Source of the DNA: Pseudomonas pseudonitroreducens
GTDB lineage: Bacteria; Pseudomonadota; Gammaproteobacteria; Pseudomonadales; Pseudomonadaceae
Direction: 5' to 3'
NCBI RefSeq assembly: GCF_021603645.1
Contig: NZ_BQHJ01000009.1
Coordinates: forward strand, 124,001 to 188,000
Length of the DNA stretch: 64,000 bases
Position 1 is the stretch's first letter. Each line of letters begins with the position of its first letter. The notes under the pieces were generated by a model that worked only from the letters and a program-made list of their open reading frames with translations, made no database searches and was not told the origin of the DNA. Below, in pieces: positions 1 to 9,259 of this stretch. Made by a program: the position numbers and the translations under genes.

Positions 1-170
1 ACATGTCCAAGCGTGCCGCCGAACTGCTGCGCGACGACCTCGAGGCCAAGGGGCCGGTGCGCGTCAGCGAAGTGGAAGGCGCGCAGAAGGAAATCCTCAC
101 CATTGCCCGGCGCATGGCCGAATCCGGCGAAATCGTGCTGGGCGGCAAGGGCGGCGAGGAGATGATCTAA
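1..170 (+). CDS. fliG: Flagellar motor switch protein FliG, C-terminal end (partial)
   Basis: The window opens inside this gene; only the last 56 codons are present (an in-frame ATG lies at 3 but is internal). The fragment reads through RAAELLRDDLEAKGPVRVSEVE and ends GGKGGEEMI, the typical C-terminal region of FliG, the rotor protein that contacts the stator and binds FliM. The stop codon is one base before the fliH start, so the two are surely co-transcribed. The identity rests on this short tail plus the fliH-fliI context. Confidence 0.9.
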   Translation, partial: MSKRAAELLRDDLEAKGPVRVSEVEGAQKEILTIARRMAESGEIVLGGKGGEEMI

Positions 171-171
171 G

Positions 172-960
172 TTGGTCAAGGATGAGGACAAGCTCAGCGA
201 GCTGATTCGCGCGCGGGATACCGCGGGCTTCGACCGCTGGTCGCTGCCCAGCTTCGACCCGGCGCGGCCGGCCCCCGAGCCCGAGCCGGAACCCGAGCCG
301 GAGCTCGACGAACAGCCGCAGATCGAGGAAGTGCCGGAGGAAGAGGTCAAGCCGCTGACGCTCGACGAGCTCGAGGCGATCCGTCAGGAGGCCTACAACG
401 AGGGCTTCTCCACCGGCGAGAAGGACGGCTTCCACGCCGGCCAGCTGAAGGCGCGTCAGGAAGCCGACGCGGCGCTGCAGCCGCGCCTGCAGAACCTCGA
501 GACGCTGATGTCGCACCTGCTCGAGCCCATCGCCGAGCAGGACCAGATGCTCGAGCAGGGCATGCTCAACCTAGTGACCCACGTGGTGCGCCAGGTGGTG
601 CAGCGCGAGCTGGCCACCGACTCCAGCCAGATCCGCCTGGTGCTGCGCGAGGCGCTCAAGCTGCTGCCCATGGGCGCCAGCAATATCCGCATCCAGGTCA
701 ACCCGCAGGACTTCGAACTGGTGAAGGGCCTGCGCGATCGCCACGAGGAAAGCTGGAAGATCATCGAGGACGACGGCCTGCTGCCTGGCGGCTGCCGCAT
801 CGAGACCGAACACTCGCGCATCGACGCCAGCGTCGAGACGCGCCTGGCCCAGGCCGTGAAGCAGCTTTTCGAACAGCAGCGCGACCAGGCGACCCACGCA
901 CTGGAGCCTGACCTGCAGGTGAACCTCGACGCCGGCCAGGACAGCACCGATGCGCCTTGA
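172..960 (+). CDS. fliH: Flagellar assembly protein FliH
   Basis: 262 aa cytoplasmic regulator of the export ATPase FliI. The N-terminal third is acidic and has a run of [10 protein letters not shown] pairs (about residues 30-43), followed by a charged helical region and a C-terminal FliH/HrpE-like domain (from about residue 120: [14 protein letters not shown], then [20 protein letters not shown]). The start is TTG, one base after the fliG stop; the in-gene GGCGAGGAG of fliG can serve as ribosome site. The 3' end overlaps fliI by 11 bp, which suggests translational coupling. FliH dimers bind the FliI N-terminus and dock it to the export gate. Confidence 0.93.
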   Translation: MVKDEDKLSELIRARDTAGFDRWSLPSFDPARPAPEPEPEPEPELDEQPQIEEVPEEEVKPLTLDELEAIRQEAYNEGFSTGEKDGFHAGQLKARQEADAALQPRLQNLETLMSHLLEPIAEQDQMLEQGMLNLVTHVVRQVVQRELATDSSQIRLVLREALKLLPMGASNIRIQVNPQDFELVKGLRDRHEESWKIIEDDGLLPGGCRIETEHSRIDASVETRLAQAVKQLFEQQRDQATHALEPDLQVNLDAGQDSTDAP

Positions 961-2305
961 GCGTGTCAGCTTCGCCCGGCGCCTGCAGGGCTACAGCGAT
1001 GCCGTGAGCCTGCCGACCCAGCCGGTGGTGGAGGGCCGCCTGCTGCGCATGGTCGGCCTGACGCTGGAGGCTGAAGGGCTGCAGGCCGCCGTCGGCAGCC
1101 GCTGCCAGGTGATCAACGATGGCGGCTATCACCCGGTGCAGGTGGAAGCCGAAGTCATGGGCTTCGCCGGCAGCAAGATCTACCTGATGCCGGTGGGCAG
1201 CCTCGTCGGCATCGCCCCCGGCGCCCGCGTGGTGCCGCTGCCGGATTCCGGCCGCCTGCCGATGGGCATGTCCATGCTCGGCCGCGTGCTCGATGGCGTC
1301 GGCCGCGCGCTGGACGGCAAGGGCGGCATGCGCGCCGAGGACTGGGTGCCGATGGACGGCCCGATCATCAACCCGCTGGCGCGCGACCCGATCCATGAAC
1401 CGATGGACGTCGGCATCCGTTCGATCAACTCCTTGCTCACCGTTGGCCGCGGCCAGCGCCTGGGCCTGTTCGCCGGTACCGGCGTGGGTAAATCCGTGCT
1501 GCTGGGCATGATGACCCGCTTCACCAAGGCCGACATCATCGTGGTCGGGCTGATCGGTGAACGGGGCCGTGAGGTGAAGGAGTTCATCGAGCACATCCTC
1601 GGCGAGGAAGGCCTCAAGCGTTCGGTGGTCGTCGCCTCACCTGCGGACGACGCGCCGCTGATGCGCCTGCGCGCCGCGCAGTACTGCACGCGGATCGCCG
1701 AGTACTTCCGCGACAAGGGCAAGAATGTCCTCCTGCTGATGGACTCCCTGACCCGTTACGCCCAGGCCCAGCGCGAGATCGCCCTGGCCATCGGCGAGCC
1801 GCCGGCGACCAAGGGCTATCCGCCGTCGGTGTTTGCCAAGTTGCCGCGCCTGGTCGAGCGCGCCGGCAATGGCGAAAAGGGCGGCGGCTCGATCACCGCT
1901 TTCTACACCGTGCTCAGCGAAGGCGACGACCAGCAGGACCCGATCGCCGACGCCGCGCGGGGTGTGCTCGACGGCCACTTCGTGCTGTCGCGGCGGTTGG
2001 CCGAGGAAGGCCATTACCCGGCCATCGACATCGAGGCCTCGATCAGTCGGGTGATGCCCCAGGTCACCACGCCCGAGCACCTGCGCGACGCCCAGCGCTT
2101 CAAGCAGTTGTGGTCGCGCTACCAGCAGAGCCGCGATCTGATCAGCGTCGGCGCCTATGTGGCCGGTGGTGATGCCGAGACCGACCTGGCCATTCAGCGC
2201 TTCCCGATCATGCGCCAGTTCCTGCGCCAGGGTCTGGACGAAAGCCAGAACCTCGACGACAGCCGCCTCCTGCTGGACGCGGTGGTCAGCGGCAAGGCCG
2301 GCTGA
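950..2305 (+). CDS. fliI: Flagellum-specific ATP synthase/export ATPase FliI
   Basis: 451 aa, the normal length of FliI, the hexameric F1-beta-like ATPase that energises export of flagellar subunits. Walker A is FAGTGVGKS (about 174-182); Walker B lies in [19 protein letters not shown], with the family signature [15 protein letters not shown] just after. The ATG at 950 lies inside the end of fliH. FliI would act with FliH and FliJ, but here the usual tight junction to fliJ is broken by a palindromic repeat. All catalytic motifs look intact. Confidence 0.97.
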   Translation: MRLERVSFARRLQGYSDAVSLPTQPVVEGRLLRMVGLTLEAEGLQAAVGSRCQVINDGGYHPVQVEAEVMGFAGSKIYLMPVGSLVGIAPGARVVPLPDSGRLPMGMSMLGRVLDGVGRALDGKGGMRAEDWVPMDGPIINPLARDPIHEPMDVGIRSINSLLTVGRGQRLGLFAGTGVGKSVLLGMMTRFTKADIIVVGLIGERGREVKEFIEHILGEEGLKRSVVVASPADDAPLMRLRAAQYCTRIAEYFRDKGKNVLLLMDSLTRYAQAQREIALAIGEPPATKGYPPSVFAKLPRLVERAGNGEKGGGSITAFYTVLSEGDDQQDPIADAARGVLDGHFVLSRRLAEEGHYPAIDIEASISRVMPQVTTPEHLRDAQRFKQLWSRYQQSRDLISVGAYVAGGDAETDLAIQRFPIMRQFLRQGLDESQNLDDSRLLLDAVVSGKAG

Positions 2306-2328
2306 TGCCCGGCCTCCGCGAAGCTGCT

Positions 2329-2417
2329 CGTAGGATGGGTGGAGCTTGCGATACCCATCGTCTTTCAGCTTGCGGCGAATCGCAGCATGGGTATCGCTGC
2401 GCTCCACCCATCCTACG
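2329..2417. repeat. Palindromic repeat (GGATGGGTGGAGC family) between fliI and fliJ
   Basis: Left arm 2329-2357 and right arm 2388-2417 are inverted copies of each other: both start from CGTAGGATGGGTGGAGC and end in CGATACCCA, differing by about one base plus one indel. The loop is about 30 bp (TCGTC...GCA). No transposase or ORF is associated. This has the form of a dispersed REP/BIME-like pseudomonad element. The transcript could fold into a strong stem-loop of nearly 30 bp between the two export genes. Confidence 0.85.
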
Positions 2418-2441
2418 GAAAACGCAGCGGGAGAAGCGCTT

Positions 2442-2885
2442 GTGAACCGCCGCGCCGAACGCCTGGCCCCGGTGGTCGACATGGCGCTCAAGGCCGAGCG
2501 CGAGGCGGCGCGCCAGCTCGGCCTGGTGCATAACCAGTTGCAGCAGGCGCAGCGCAAGCTGGCCGAACTCGAGCGCTATCGCTTCGACTACCAGCAGCAG
2601 TGGATCCGCAACGGCCAGCAGGGCGTCAGCGGCCAGTGGCTGATCAACTACCAGCGCTTCCTTTCCCAGCTCGAAGGCGCGGTGGAGCAGCAGAACCGTG
2701 CGGTGGACTGGCACCAGGGCACCGTCGACAAGGCCCGTGCTGCCTGGCAGGAGAAATACGCCCGCCTGGAAGGCCTGCGCAAGCTGGTGGAACGCTACCG
2801 CGAGGAAGCCCGCGTGGCCGCCGACAAGTACGAGCAGAAGCTACTGGACGAATTCGCCCAGCGCCTGAAGCCCGCGCCCGATTGA
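2442..2885 (+). CDS. fliJ: Flagellar export chaperone-like protein FliJ
   Basis: 147 aa, almost wholly charged and helical (coiled coil), matching FliJ, the stalk-like subunit that inserts into the FliI hexamer and contacts FlhA. I chose GTG 2442 because MNRRAERLAPVVDMALKAE aligns with known FliJ N-termini and a GGGAG lies 8-12 bases upstream; the longer frame from 2346 would translate the palindromic repeat. It is the last flagellar gene before a block of unrelated genes. Confidence 0.92.
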   Translation: MNRRAERLAPVVDMALKAEREAARQLGLVHNQLQQAQRKLAELERYRFDYQQQWIRNGQQGVSGQWLINYQRFLSQLEGAVEQQNRAVDWHQGTVDKARAAWQEKYARLEGLRKLVERYREEARVAADKYEQKLLDEFAQRLKPAPD

Positions 2886-2937
2886 CCGGCGGGTGGCCGT
2901 GCTAGGCTCCAGTCTGAACCCTGACCGGAACCCATTC

Positions 2938-3774
2938 ATGCCACTGCCGCCCGCGCGTCCTGCCGATTTCCAGCACCTGCTGAGCCTCTGGAACCTGGTC
3001 CCGGAGGGCGAGCCCATCATTACCCATGCCAGCCATCTGCTGCCGGTCCGCTGGCAGGGGCGTGCGGCGATGATCAAGGTGGCTCTCGACATCGACGAGC
3101 AGGGCGGCGCGCAGGTCATGCGCTGGTGGGGCGGCGAAGGTGCTGCGCAGGTGTTCGCCCACGCCGGCGATGCGATCCTGCTGGAACGCGCCGAAGGTTC
3201 GCGCTCGCTGATGCAGATGGCACTGCACGGCGCGGACGACGAGGCCAGCCGAATCGCCTGCGACGTGGTACAGCGCCTGCACCTGCCGCGCGACAGGCCG
3301 CTGCCGGAGCTGCTCGGCCTGCGCCAATGGTTCCGTGACCTCGCTCCCGCTGCCACACGCTACGGCGGGCTGTTCCCGCGCTGCCTGGAAACCGCCGAAG
3401 CACTGCTGGCCAGCGAGCATGACCGCACGCTGCTGCACGGCGACGTACACCACGACAACATCCTCGATTTCGGCCCGCGCGGCTGGCTGGCGATCGACCC
3501 CAAGCGGCTCCATGGCGAACGTCTGTTCGACTACGCCAACCTGCTCTGCAACCCGGACCTGCCTACCTCCCGAGAGCGCACGCGCCTGCTCCGCCAACTG
3601 GACGTGATCGTCGAGCACGCCGGCGTCGACCGGCGCCGCCTGCTGGAGTGGGTACTGGCCTTTGCCGGTCTGTCCGCCGCCTGGTTCCTCGATGACGGCC
3701 TGCTCGCCGACAGCGACCTCAGCGTGGCGCACCTCGCCGCTGCCGAACTGGACCGCATGTCATGCTGCGCCTGA
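2938..3774 (+). CDS. Aminoglycoside/hydroxyurea-type phosphotransferase (APH(6)-like)
   Basis: 278 aa small-molecule kinase of the APH fold. The catalytic loop HGDVHHDN and the metal-binding DPK (in [20 protein letters not shown]) are characteristic of the streptomycin 6-phosphotransferase / hydroxyurea kinase family. The ATG at 2938 gives [15 protein letters not shown], the usual beginning; an upstream in-frame GTG at 2893 has no better site. Chromosomal members of this family often have no proven resistance role, so the substrate is unknown. The 3' end overlaps the DUF1345 gene by 13 bp, so the pair is probably co-translated. Confidence 0.82.
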   Translation: MPLPPARPADFQHLLSLWNLVPEGEPIITHASHLLPVRWQGRAAMIKVALDIDEQGGAQVMRWWGGEGAAQVFAHAGDAILLERAEGSRSLMQMALHGADDEASRIACDVVQRLHLPRDRPLPELLGLRQWFRDLAPAATRYGGLFPRCLETAEALLASEHDRTLLHGDVHHDNILDFGPRGWLAIDPKRLHGERLFDYANLLCNPDLPTSRERTRLLRQLDVIVEHAGVDRRRLLEWVLAFAGLSAAWFLDDGLLADSDLSVAHLAAAELDRMSCCA

Positions 3775-4415
3775 ACCGTGCCCTGCTGCAGGCGCATCCA
3801 CGGCTGATCGCTTCCATTGTCATCGGTGTCGTGGTGGCGCTGGCGTGCTACCGGTTCGCGCCGATGACCCGCGTGCTGCTGGGCTGGAACTGCATGGCCT
3901 GGCTCTATGTGCTGCTGATCGGCTGGCTCGCCCTGCATGCGGCGCCGAAGGATGTGCGCCGACTGGCGGAAATCGAGGACGAGAACGCCGAGGCGGTGCT
4001 GGTGCTGGTCATCGTGGCCGCCGTGGCCAGTCTCGGCGCCATCATCGTCGAGTTGGCCACCGCCGGGCACGCCAGCGGCAGCGAGAAGATCGCCCGCTAT
4101 GCCTTCACCGCCAGCACCGTGCTGGGTTCCTGGTTCCTCATCGGCACCATCTTCACCATGCACTACGCCCGCCAGTTCTACTCGGCCACTGCGGCGGAGC
4201 CGGTGCTGCGTTTCCCCGAAGGCGAGAAGAACCCGGACTACTGGGACTTCCTCTACTTTTCCTTCACCCTCAGCGTGGCGGTACAGACCTCCGACGTGGA
4301 GATCGCCTCGCGGGCAATGCGCCGGGTGGTGCTGGCCCATTCAGTGGTCGGCTTCCTGTTCAACACCGCGGTCCTCGGCCTGGCGATCAACATGGGCGCG
4401 GGGCTGGTCGGCTAG
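3762..4415 (+). CDS. DUF1345 family inner-membrane protein
   Basis: 217 aa with about five hydrophobic segments (near residues 17-32, 40-55, 78-98, 113-132 and a C-terminal one at 190-210) and the conserved stretch [22 protein letters not shown], which marks the DUF1345 family. Function is unknown. It overlaps the upstream kinase gene. It converges with the LysE gene, the two stops being only 9 bp apart, with no obvious terminator between them. Confidence 0.85.
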   Translation: MLRLNRALLQAHPRLIASIVIGVVVALACYRFAPMTRVLLGWNCMAWLYVLLIGWLALHAAPKDVRRLAEIEDENAEAVLVLVIVAAVASLGAIIVELATAGHASGSEKIARYAFTASTVLGSWFLIGTIFTMHYARQFYSATAAEPVLRFPEGEKNPDYWDFLYFSFTLSVAVQTSDVEIASRAMRRVVLAHSVVGFLFNTAVLGLAINMGAGLVG

Positions 4416-4424
4416 CCGGCGCGC

Positions 4425-5042
4425 TCAGGCTTGCAGTGTCTCGAGCGCCAGGCGCAGCGCCAGCACGACGAAGGCCAGGGTGAAGCTCCAGCGGATCACA
4501 CGCATCACCGCCGGACGCCCGATCACGTAGTCGCGTACCCAGGCCGCCAGCAGCCCATAGCCGATGAACACGACGAAAGTCATCAGCGCGAAGACCAGCC
4601 CCAGCACCAGGAAAAGTGCCCTGGCGTCCTCGCTGCCGGCGGCTACGAACTGCGGCAGGAAGGCCAGGAAGAACAGCCCGAGCTTGGGGTTGAGCAGGTT
4701 GAGCCAGAGGCCGGTGCCGACCAGCTGCGTCGTGCTGCGCGGGCCGCTGGCGGCGTCCAGCGCCAGGGCGCCGTTGCCGCGGAATACCTGCCAGGCGATG
4801 AACAGCAGGTAGGCCGTGCCCAGCAGCCGGATGATCTGCAGGCTGGCCGCGCTGGCCTGGAGGATCAGCGCCAGGCCGAAGGTGGCGAGCAGCAACTGCG
4901 GGAGCATGCCCAGCGTACAGCCGAGCGCGGCGATGGTCGCCGCACGGGCGCCGAGCCCGAGTCCGACGGCCAGGGTGTAGAGCACGCCGGTGCCGGGCAG
5001 CAGAACGACGACGAACGCCGTCAGCAGGAAGTCTGCGTTCAT
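4425..5042 (-). CDS. LysE/RhtB family amino-acid exporter
   Basis: 205 aa, with the usual LysE length and six hydrophobic segments. It begins MNADFLLTAFVVVLLPGTGVLYTLAVGLG, where the LPGTG takes the place of the family's PGP motif, and it carries the family's mid-protein NLLNPKLGLFFLAFLPQF. It should export an amino acid or related metabolite across the inner membrane. It lies 61 bp downstream of an AraC regulator on the same strand, a common regulator-exporter pairing, so the regulator probably controls it. Confidence 0.9.
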   Translation of the reverse strand: MNADFLLTAFVVVLLPGTGVLYTLAVGLGLGARAATIAALGCTLGMLPQLLLATFGLALILQASAASLQIIRLLGTAYLLFIAWQVFRGNGALALDAASGPRSTTQLVGTGLWLNLLNPKLGLFFLAFLPQFVAAGSEDARALFLVLGLVFALMTFVVFIGYGLLAAWVRDYVIGRPAVMRVIRWSFTLAFVVLALRLALETLQA

Positions 5043-5103
5043 TCCCGAGGGTTTCCCGTGGTGAGGTCGAAGGTCGCGCCGCTGTGTTGTGCGGCTGCTG
5101 CGC

Positions 5104-5904
5104 TCAGGGTGTTGGCGCTGGCCTGAGCGAGGTGCGCCACTGCCCCGGCGTCAGCCCGAGCTGGCGGGCGAAGGCGCGGGTCAGGTGGGACTGATCGGCG
5201 AAGCCGGCGAGCAGGGCCGCCTCGGTCAGCGTGCGGCCTTCGCTGATGGCCTTGTGCGCTTGGCGCACGCGGTATTGCAGCAGATAGGCGTGGGGTGTGG
5301 TGCCCAGCTCGCGGCGGAAGCGGCGCAGGGCCGCGTAGGAAGTCAGCCCGGCAATGCCCGCGAGTTCCGCCAGCGTGGGAGCGTTGCGCGGGGCGTCGTG
5401 AATTCGTTCGAGCATGCGCGCCACGCTCAGTGAGGGCAGGGCCCTGATCGTCGACTCGCGCGGCTGGTCGAGCAGTTCGCCGAACAGCTCCAGTACGCCC
5501 GCGCCGGCTTCATCCGCGCCGGCTTCCGGCAGGTGCTGCAACAGGTCGGTGATGCGCCTGGCCAGTCGCGGGTCGGCAAGGCTCGGCAGGGTGAATTCAC
5601 GGCCAGCCAATTCGGCGCCGGCCAGCCGGGCGATCAGCGCCGGCTCGACATACAGCATCCACCAGCGGCGTGGCGCATCGTGCAGCGGGAGGCCGTCGTG
5701 CAGCTCGTTGGGGCTCACGGTGATGATGTCGCAGGGTTTCGCCTCGACCTGGCCGCGGTTGCTCCAGGAGCGGTGCCCGCCCTCGAGCATTACGCCAATG
5801 CCGTATTCGTCGTGGGCGTGCCGTGGAAAGCTGCGCTGCGTGAGAATCTCGACGATGCGCAGGCCGGGCAGGGCAATGGCAGTGCAGTTCACTCGGTGCA
5901 GCAT
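5104..5904 (-). CDS. AraC family transcriptional regulator (cupin sensor + HTH)
   Basis: 266 aa if started at the ATG at 5904 (MLHRVNCTAIALPGLRIVE); an upstream extension to 6000 is in frame but has no family match. N-terminal cupin-like domain (RHAHDEYGIGVMLEGGHRSW, about residues 24-45, then ITVSPNELHDGLPLHD) and C-terminal double helix-turn-helix (about 165-260; ending DQSHLTRAFARQLGLTPGQWR). Known for regulators next to LysE exporters; the likely target is the exporter gene just downstream. Effector unknown. Confidence 0.88.
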   Translation of the reverse strand: MLHRVNCTAIALPGLRIVEILTQRSFPRHAHDEYGIGVMLEGGHRSWSNRGQVEAKPCDIITVSPNELHDGLPLHDAPRRWWMLYVEPALIARLAGAELAGREFTLPSLADPRLARRITDLLQHLPEAGADEAGAGVLELFGELLDQPRESTIRALPSLSVARMLERIHDAPRNAPTLAELAGIAGLTSYAALRRFRRELGTTPHAYLLQYRVRQAHKAISEGRTLTEAALLAGFADQSHLTRAFARQLGLTPGQWRTSLRPAPTP

Positions 5905-6013
5905 GGGCAGAGCCTGAGGCGTGGGGTGGTGACTGGCAGAGTAGTTCTTTGTGCCGCGGCGCTCTTGAATGAAATTGACTCTTTCGCCCGCGCCGACCAT
6001 CGGTGCTCGGTTT

Positions 6014-6182
6014 GCCCCTCACCCCGGCCCTCTCCCGAGGGAGAGGGGGCCGTTCGGTGCAGGCGGGCGGGCCGGTTTCAGCGAGAAGCAATGGTGCAGG
6101 AAAAATGCTGGATTCAACCCTGGCACGGACTACCCCCTCTCCCTCAGGAGTGGGGCGCGCAGCCAGGGCTGGGGTGAGGGGC
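6014..6182. repeat. Compound inverted repeat (CCCCTCACCCC family)
   Basis: GCCCCTCACCCCGGCCCT begins at 6014 and its near complement AGGGCTGGGGTGAGGGGC ends at 6182. Each side also holds a shorter hairpin, clearest at about 6027-6051 (CCCTCTCCC / GGGAGAGGG). It fills the gap between the 3' end of the porin gene and the 5' end of the AraC gene, both on the minus strand. No coding potential is apparent. A second member lies at 11019-11149. Confidence 0.75.
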
Positions 6183-6206
6183 TCCGGGATTTGCGAACCT
6201 ACAGCC

Positions 6207-6923
6207 TCAGAAGAACGGCCGCGATGCCTTGAGCATGAAGGCCGAGTCGCAATAGGCGTTGTGCCCGGAGTAGGCAGTGCAGTCACCGCCGGTGAGGCTG
6301 CTGCCGCTGTACGAGAAGTTCAGGTCGATGCCATTCCAGGGGCGGCTGAAGTTCACCGACCAGTCGCCGAACTCACTGACGCTGCCGCCGCTGCCCAGGC
6401 TCACCGGCGCAGCGAGGCTGTAGGCGGAATACTTGAAGGTGACGTCGAAGCCGAGATCTGTCTGCATGCCCAGGTCGGTGAACAGCGTTGCGGTGCTGCG
6501 CCCGGCCTGGGCGCTGTAGGCCGCGCCGAGGCGGCTGCCGAACACCGAGAGGCCGCCGTACAGGGCCTGGCTGTCGTAGTCGGGCTGTTCCGGGCGGCTG
6601 TAGCGCAGGGTACCCACTTCGTAGCCCAGCTTGCCGTCGCCCAGCGGGTGCTTGAAGCCGGCGTAGCTGTCGATCTCCAGGGGCTTTTCCTGCTCCAGGT
6701 TCGAGGTCCAGCTGCCGACGTACCAGCCACTGTCGTGGGTGATGTCGATGCCGCCCTGGGCGCTGTTCGCCTGGCCCGGCTGGACCAGCCCCTGGGCCAT
6801 GCTGCGCGTTGGCGAGTTGGCGAACCTGAGTTCGAAGTCGCCCAGCTCGCGCTGCATCACCTGGGCACTTGCCGACGGCACCGCGCACAACACGCTGGCC
6901 GCGATGAGAATGGACTTGTACAT
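6207..6923 (-). CDS. TorF-family putative outer-membrane porin (TIGR02001-like)
   Basis: 238 aa. Start ATG at 6923, with GGGGGAGC directly before it, gives a clean signal peptide MYKSILIAASVLCAVPSASA, cut before QVMQRELG. The mature part alternates polar and aromatic residues, contains GWYVGSWTSNLE and EIDSYAGFKHPLGDGKLGYEVG, and ends in a C-terminal phenylalanine (ASRPFF), all expected of a small outer-membrane beta-barrel. Substrate unknown. It is divergent from hsbA with a 249 bp gap. Confidence 0.8.
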   Translation of the reverse strand: MYKSILIAASVLCAVPSASAQVMQRELGDFELRFANSPTRSMAQGLVQPGQANSAQGGIDITHDSGWYVGSWTSNLEQEKPLEIDSYAGFKHPLGDGKLGYEVGTLRYSRPEQPDYDSQALYGGLSVFGSRLGAAYSAQAGRSTATLFTDLGMQTDLGFDVTFKYSAYSLAAPVSLGSGGSVSEFGDWSVNFSRPWNGIDLNFSYSGSSLTGGDCTAYSGHNAYCDSAFMLKASRPFF

Positions 6924-7172
6924 GCTCCCCCCTGCTTGCGGGTGCGACCCTGCCGAGGCCTCTGACGAGCCTTCGCCCTGCGTCGCACGCGTAAAAGGGT
7001 AAAGGCATTCGCCGGGCCTGTGGCGACCGGTGGTCCATTTATCGACCTTCCAGGTGACCGTTCGACCAGTCTGGCGAGGCGGTTTCCCGTTGCTCGCCGA
7101 GGTTGCCGCTGTCATCGCTAGCTGCTACATCTTCAAGCTCGTGCGCGACCATCGATCGATAAGGAGAATCCC

Positions 7173-7478
7173 ATGGCCATCACATCCGTTCCCTCCGCTG
7201 ACGGGCAGGAGCTCACCATCGTGGTCCAGGGGCGTTTCGATTTCGGCGCACACCAGGAGTTTCGCAACGCCTACGAGCGCGTCGAGACCACGCCCAAGCG
7301 CTACGTGGTCGACCTGAAGGGCGCCACCTACCTCGACAGCTCGGCGCTGGGCATGCTCCTGTTGCTGCGCGACCATGCCGGCGGCGAAAGCGCGCAGATC
7401 AGCCTGGCGCACTGCAACCCGGATGTGCGCAAGGTGCTGGCCATCTCCAACTTCGAGCAGCTGTTCAAGATCAGCTGA
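7173..7478 (+). CDS. hsbA: STAS-domain anti-sigma factor antagonist (HsbA-like)
   Basis: 101 aa, a single STAS domain. The phospho-acceptor serine is in LDSSALGML; Ser56 is the residue corresponding to the regulated serine of P. aeruginosa HsbA. A strong AAGGAG is 7 bases before the ATG. It is followed 28 bp later by the HsbR-type kinase/phosphatase and then an Hpt gene, which together match the HptB-HsbR-HsbA pathway. In P. aeruginosa HsbA binds the anti-sigma factor FlgM when unphosphorylated, and so affects FliA. Its function here is inferred from that similarity. Confidence 0.85.
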   Translation: MAITSVPSADGQELTIVVQGRFDFGAHQEFRNAYERVETTPKRYVVDLKGATYLDSSALGMLLLLRDHAGGESAQISLAHCNPDVRKVLAISNFEQLFKIS

Positions 7479-7506
7479 CGCGGCCCGGCCCGCAGTGGGA
7501 ACGGCC

Positions 7507-9204
7507 ATGTCCGAACTCCTCACCGTCCTGATCGCCGACGACAACGCTGCCGATCGCCTGCTGCTGTCGACCATCGTCAGCCGCCAGGGGCATCGGGTGA
7601 TCACCGCCGCCAATGGGCTGGAGGCCCTGGCGCTGTTCGCCCAGGAGCGCCCGCAGCTGGTGCTGATGGATGCGCTGATGCCGGTGATGGATGGCTTCGA
7701 GGCGGCGCGGCGGATTCGCCGGCAGGCCGGCGAGGAGCTGGTGCCGATCATCTTCCTCACCTCGCTGAGCGAGCCCGAGGCGCTGGTGCAGAGCCTGGAG
7801 GCGGGCGGCGACGACTTCCTCTCCAAGCCCTACAACCGCATCATCCTCGAAGCCAAGATCCGCGCCATGGGGCGCCTGCATCACCTGCAGCGGATGGTGC
7901 TCGAGCAGCGCGACCTGATCGCCCGGCACAACGAGCACCTGCTCAACGAGCAGCGGGTGGCCAAGGCGGTCTTCGACAAGGTGGCGCACTCGGGTTGCCT
8001 GAATGCGGCGAACATCCGTTACCTGCAGTCGCCCTTCGCGCTGTTCAATGGTGACCTGCTGCTGGCGGCCTTCAAGCCCTCGGGTGGCATGCACGTGCTG
8101 CTCGGCGACTTCACCGGCCACGGCTTGCCGGCGGCCATCGGCGCCATGCCGCTGGCCGAGGTGTTCTACGGAATGACCGCCAAGGGGTATCCCATCGCAG
8201 ACATCCTTCGCGAGATGAATGCCAAGCTCAAGCGCATTCTCCCGGTGGGCGTGTTCTGTTGCGCGGCGGTGCTCAACCTGAGTTTCCAGCGCGGCCTGGT
8301 CGAGGTGTGGAACGGCGGCCTGCCCAACGGCTTCCTGCATCGCCACGCCGGCGGCGGACTGCAACCGCTGGTGTCGCGGCATTTGCCGCTGGGGATCCTC
8401 GACCCCGCGGCCTTCAGCGACCATTTCGAGGTCTATGCGATGGAGGAGGGGGACCGCGTGTTCCTCTTCTCCGATGGTGTGCTGGAGGCACGCAACGCCG
8501 CCGGCGAGGCCTTCGGTGAAGAACGCCTGCGCCAGGTGCTCAGCGAGGATCTGCCGCCGGCGCGTCTGTTCGACGGCATCCAGGCGGCGGTTGCGCGTTT
8601 TCGCGACGAGGCCCAGGACGACGTCAGCATGCTGGAGATCGCCCTGGTCCCCGAGGACTCCCTGCAGCGCCCGCCGCTGGCGTTCTCCGACAATGGCCTG
8701 AGCAGCCCGTTGGACTGGTCCGCCAGTTTCGAATTTCGCGCGCCGACGTTGCGCAACCTCAATCCGCTGCCGTTCCTGTTGCAACTGCTGATGGAGGTGC
8801 ACGACCTGCGCCCGCGCGGCGGCGCCTTGTACAGTGTGCTCGCCGAGTTGTACTCCAACGCCCTGGAGCACGGCGTGATGGGCCTGGACTCCGCGCTGAA
8901 GTGCGACGCCGCCGGCTTTGCCGAGTATTACCAGGAGCGCAGCAAGCGTCTGGGAGAATTGCGCGACGGCTTCGTGCGCTTCCACCTCGACCTGGCTCCC
9001 CACGGCGATGGCGGGCGCCTGCTGGTACGGGTGGAGGACAGTGGCGAAGGATTCGACGTGGGCGCCGTGCTGGCTTCGCAACAGGCTGCCGGCAGCCTCT
9101 GCGGGCGCGGCCTGACGCTGGTCCGGCAGCTGTCCGATCGTTGTCAGTGGTCAGCCGACGGCAAGACGGTCTCCGTGGAGTTCTTCTGGTCGGCTCAGGC
9201 ATAA
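7507..9204 (+). CDS. hsbR: Response regulator with PP2C phosphatase and HATPase (HsbR-like)
   Basis: 565 aa in three parts. Receiver (1-125): acidic pair DD11-12, phospho-acceptor Asp55 in LVLMDALMP, and Lys in FLSKPYN. SpoIIE/PP2C phosphatase (about 165-380): LLGDFTGHG and VFLFSDGVLEA carry metal-binding aspartates. HATPase of the RsbW type (about 400-565): N box LAELYSNALEHG, G1 VEDSGEGFD, G2 GRGLTLVRQL. The ATG at 7507 gives a correct receiver N-terminus. Expected to phosphorylate and dephosphorylate HsbA under control of phosphoryl input from HptB. Confidence 0.9.
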   Translation: MSELLTVLIADDNAADRLLLSTIVSRQGHRVITAANGLEALALFAQERPQLVLMDALMPVMDGFEAARRIRRQAGEELVPIIFLTSLSEPEALVQSLEAGGDDFLSKPYNRIILEAKIRAMGRLHHLQRMVLEQRDLIARHNEHLLNEQRVAKAVFDKVAHSGCLNAANIRYLQSPFALFNGDLLLAAFKPSGGMHVLLGDFTGHGLPAAIGAMPLAEVFYGMTAKGYPIADILREMNAKLKRILPVGVFCCAAVLNLSFQRGLVEVWNGGLPNGFLHRHAGGGLQPLVSRHLPLGILDPAAFSDHFEVYAMEEGDRVFLFSDGVLEARNAAGEAFGEERLRQVLSEDLPPARLFDGIQAAVARFRDEAQDDVSMLEIALVPEDSLQRPPLAFSDNGLSSPLDWSASFEFRAPTLRNLNPLPFLLQLLMEVHDLRPRGGALYSVLAELYSNALEHGVMGLDSALKCDAAGFAEYYQERSKRLGELRDGFVRFHLDLAPHGDGGRLLVRVEDSGEGFDVGAVLASQQAAGSLCGRGLTLVRQLSDRCQWSADGKTVSVEFFWSAQA

Positions 9205-9259
9205 TCGAGGCCTTCTTGTCTCCCTGCAGGGTGGCGAGCCGTCCTTCAGGGAGTGCCCA

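Noticed and set aside
2893-2937. Longer start (GTG 2893) for the APH-type kinase
   Set aside because: Extra residues have no family match and ATG 2938 starts at the conserved N-terminus.
6014-6182. Insertion sequence or mobile element at the CCCTCACCC repeat
   Set aside because: No transposase frame, no target duplication visible; a dispersed non-coding repeat explains it.
6991-7018. TAAA-N15-GCCG, a possible sigma-28 promoter for hsbA
   Set aside because: Spacing is right but only four of eight -10 bases match, and it is about 160 bp from the gene; too weak to list.
7471-9081. Long minus-strand frame (536 aa) opposite hsbR
   Set aside because: Same shadow composition; the plus-strand gene has three intact domains.
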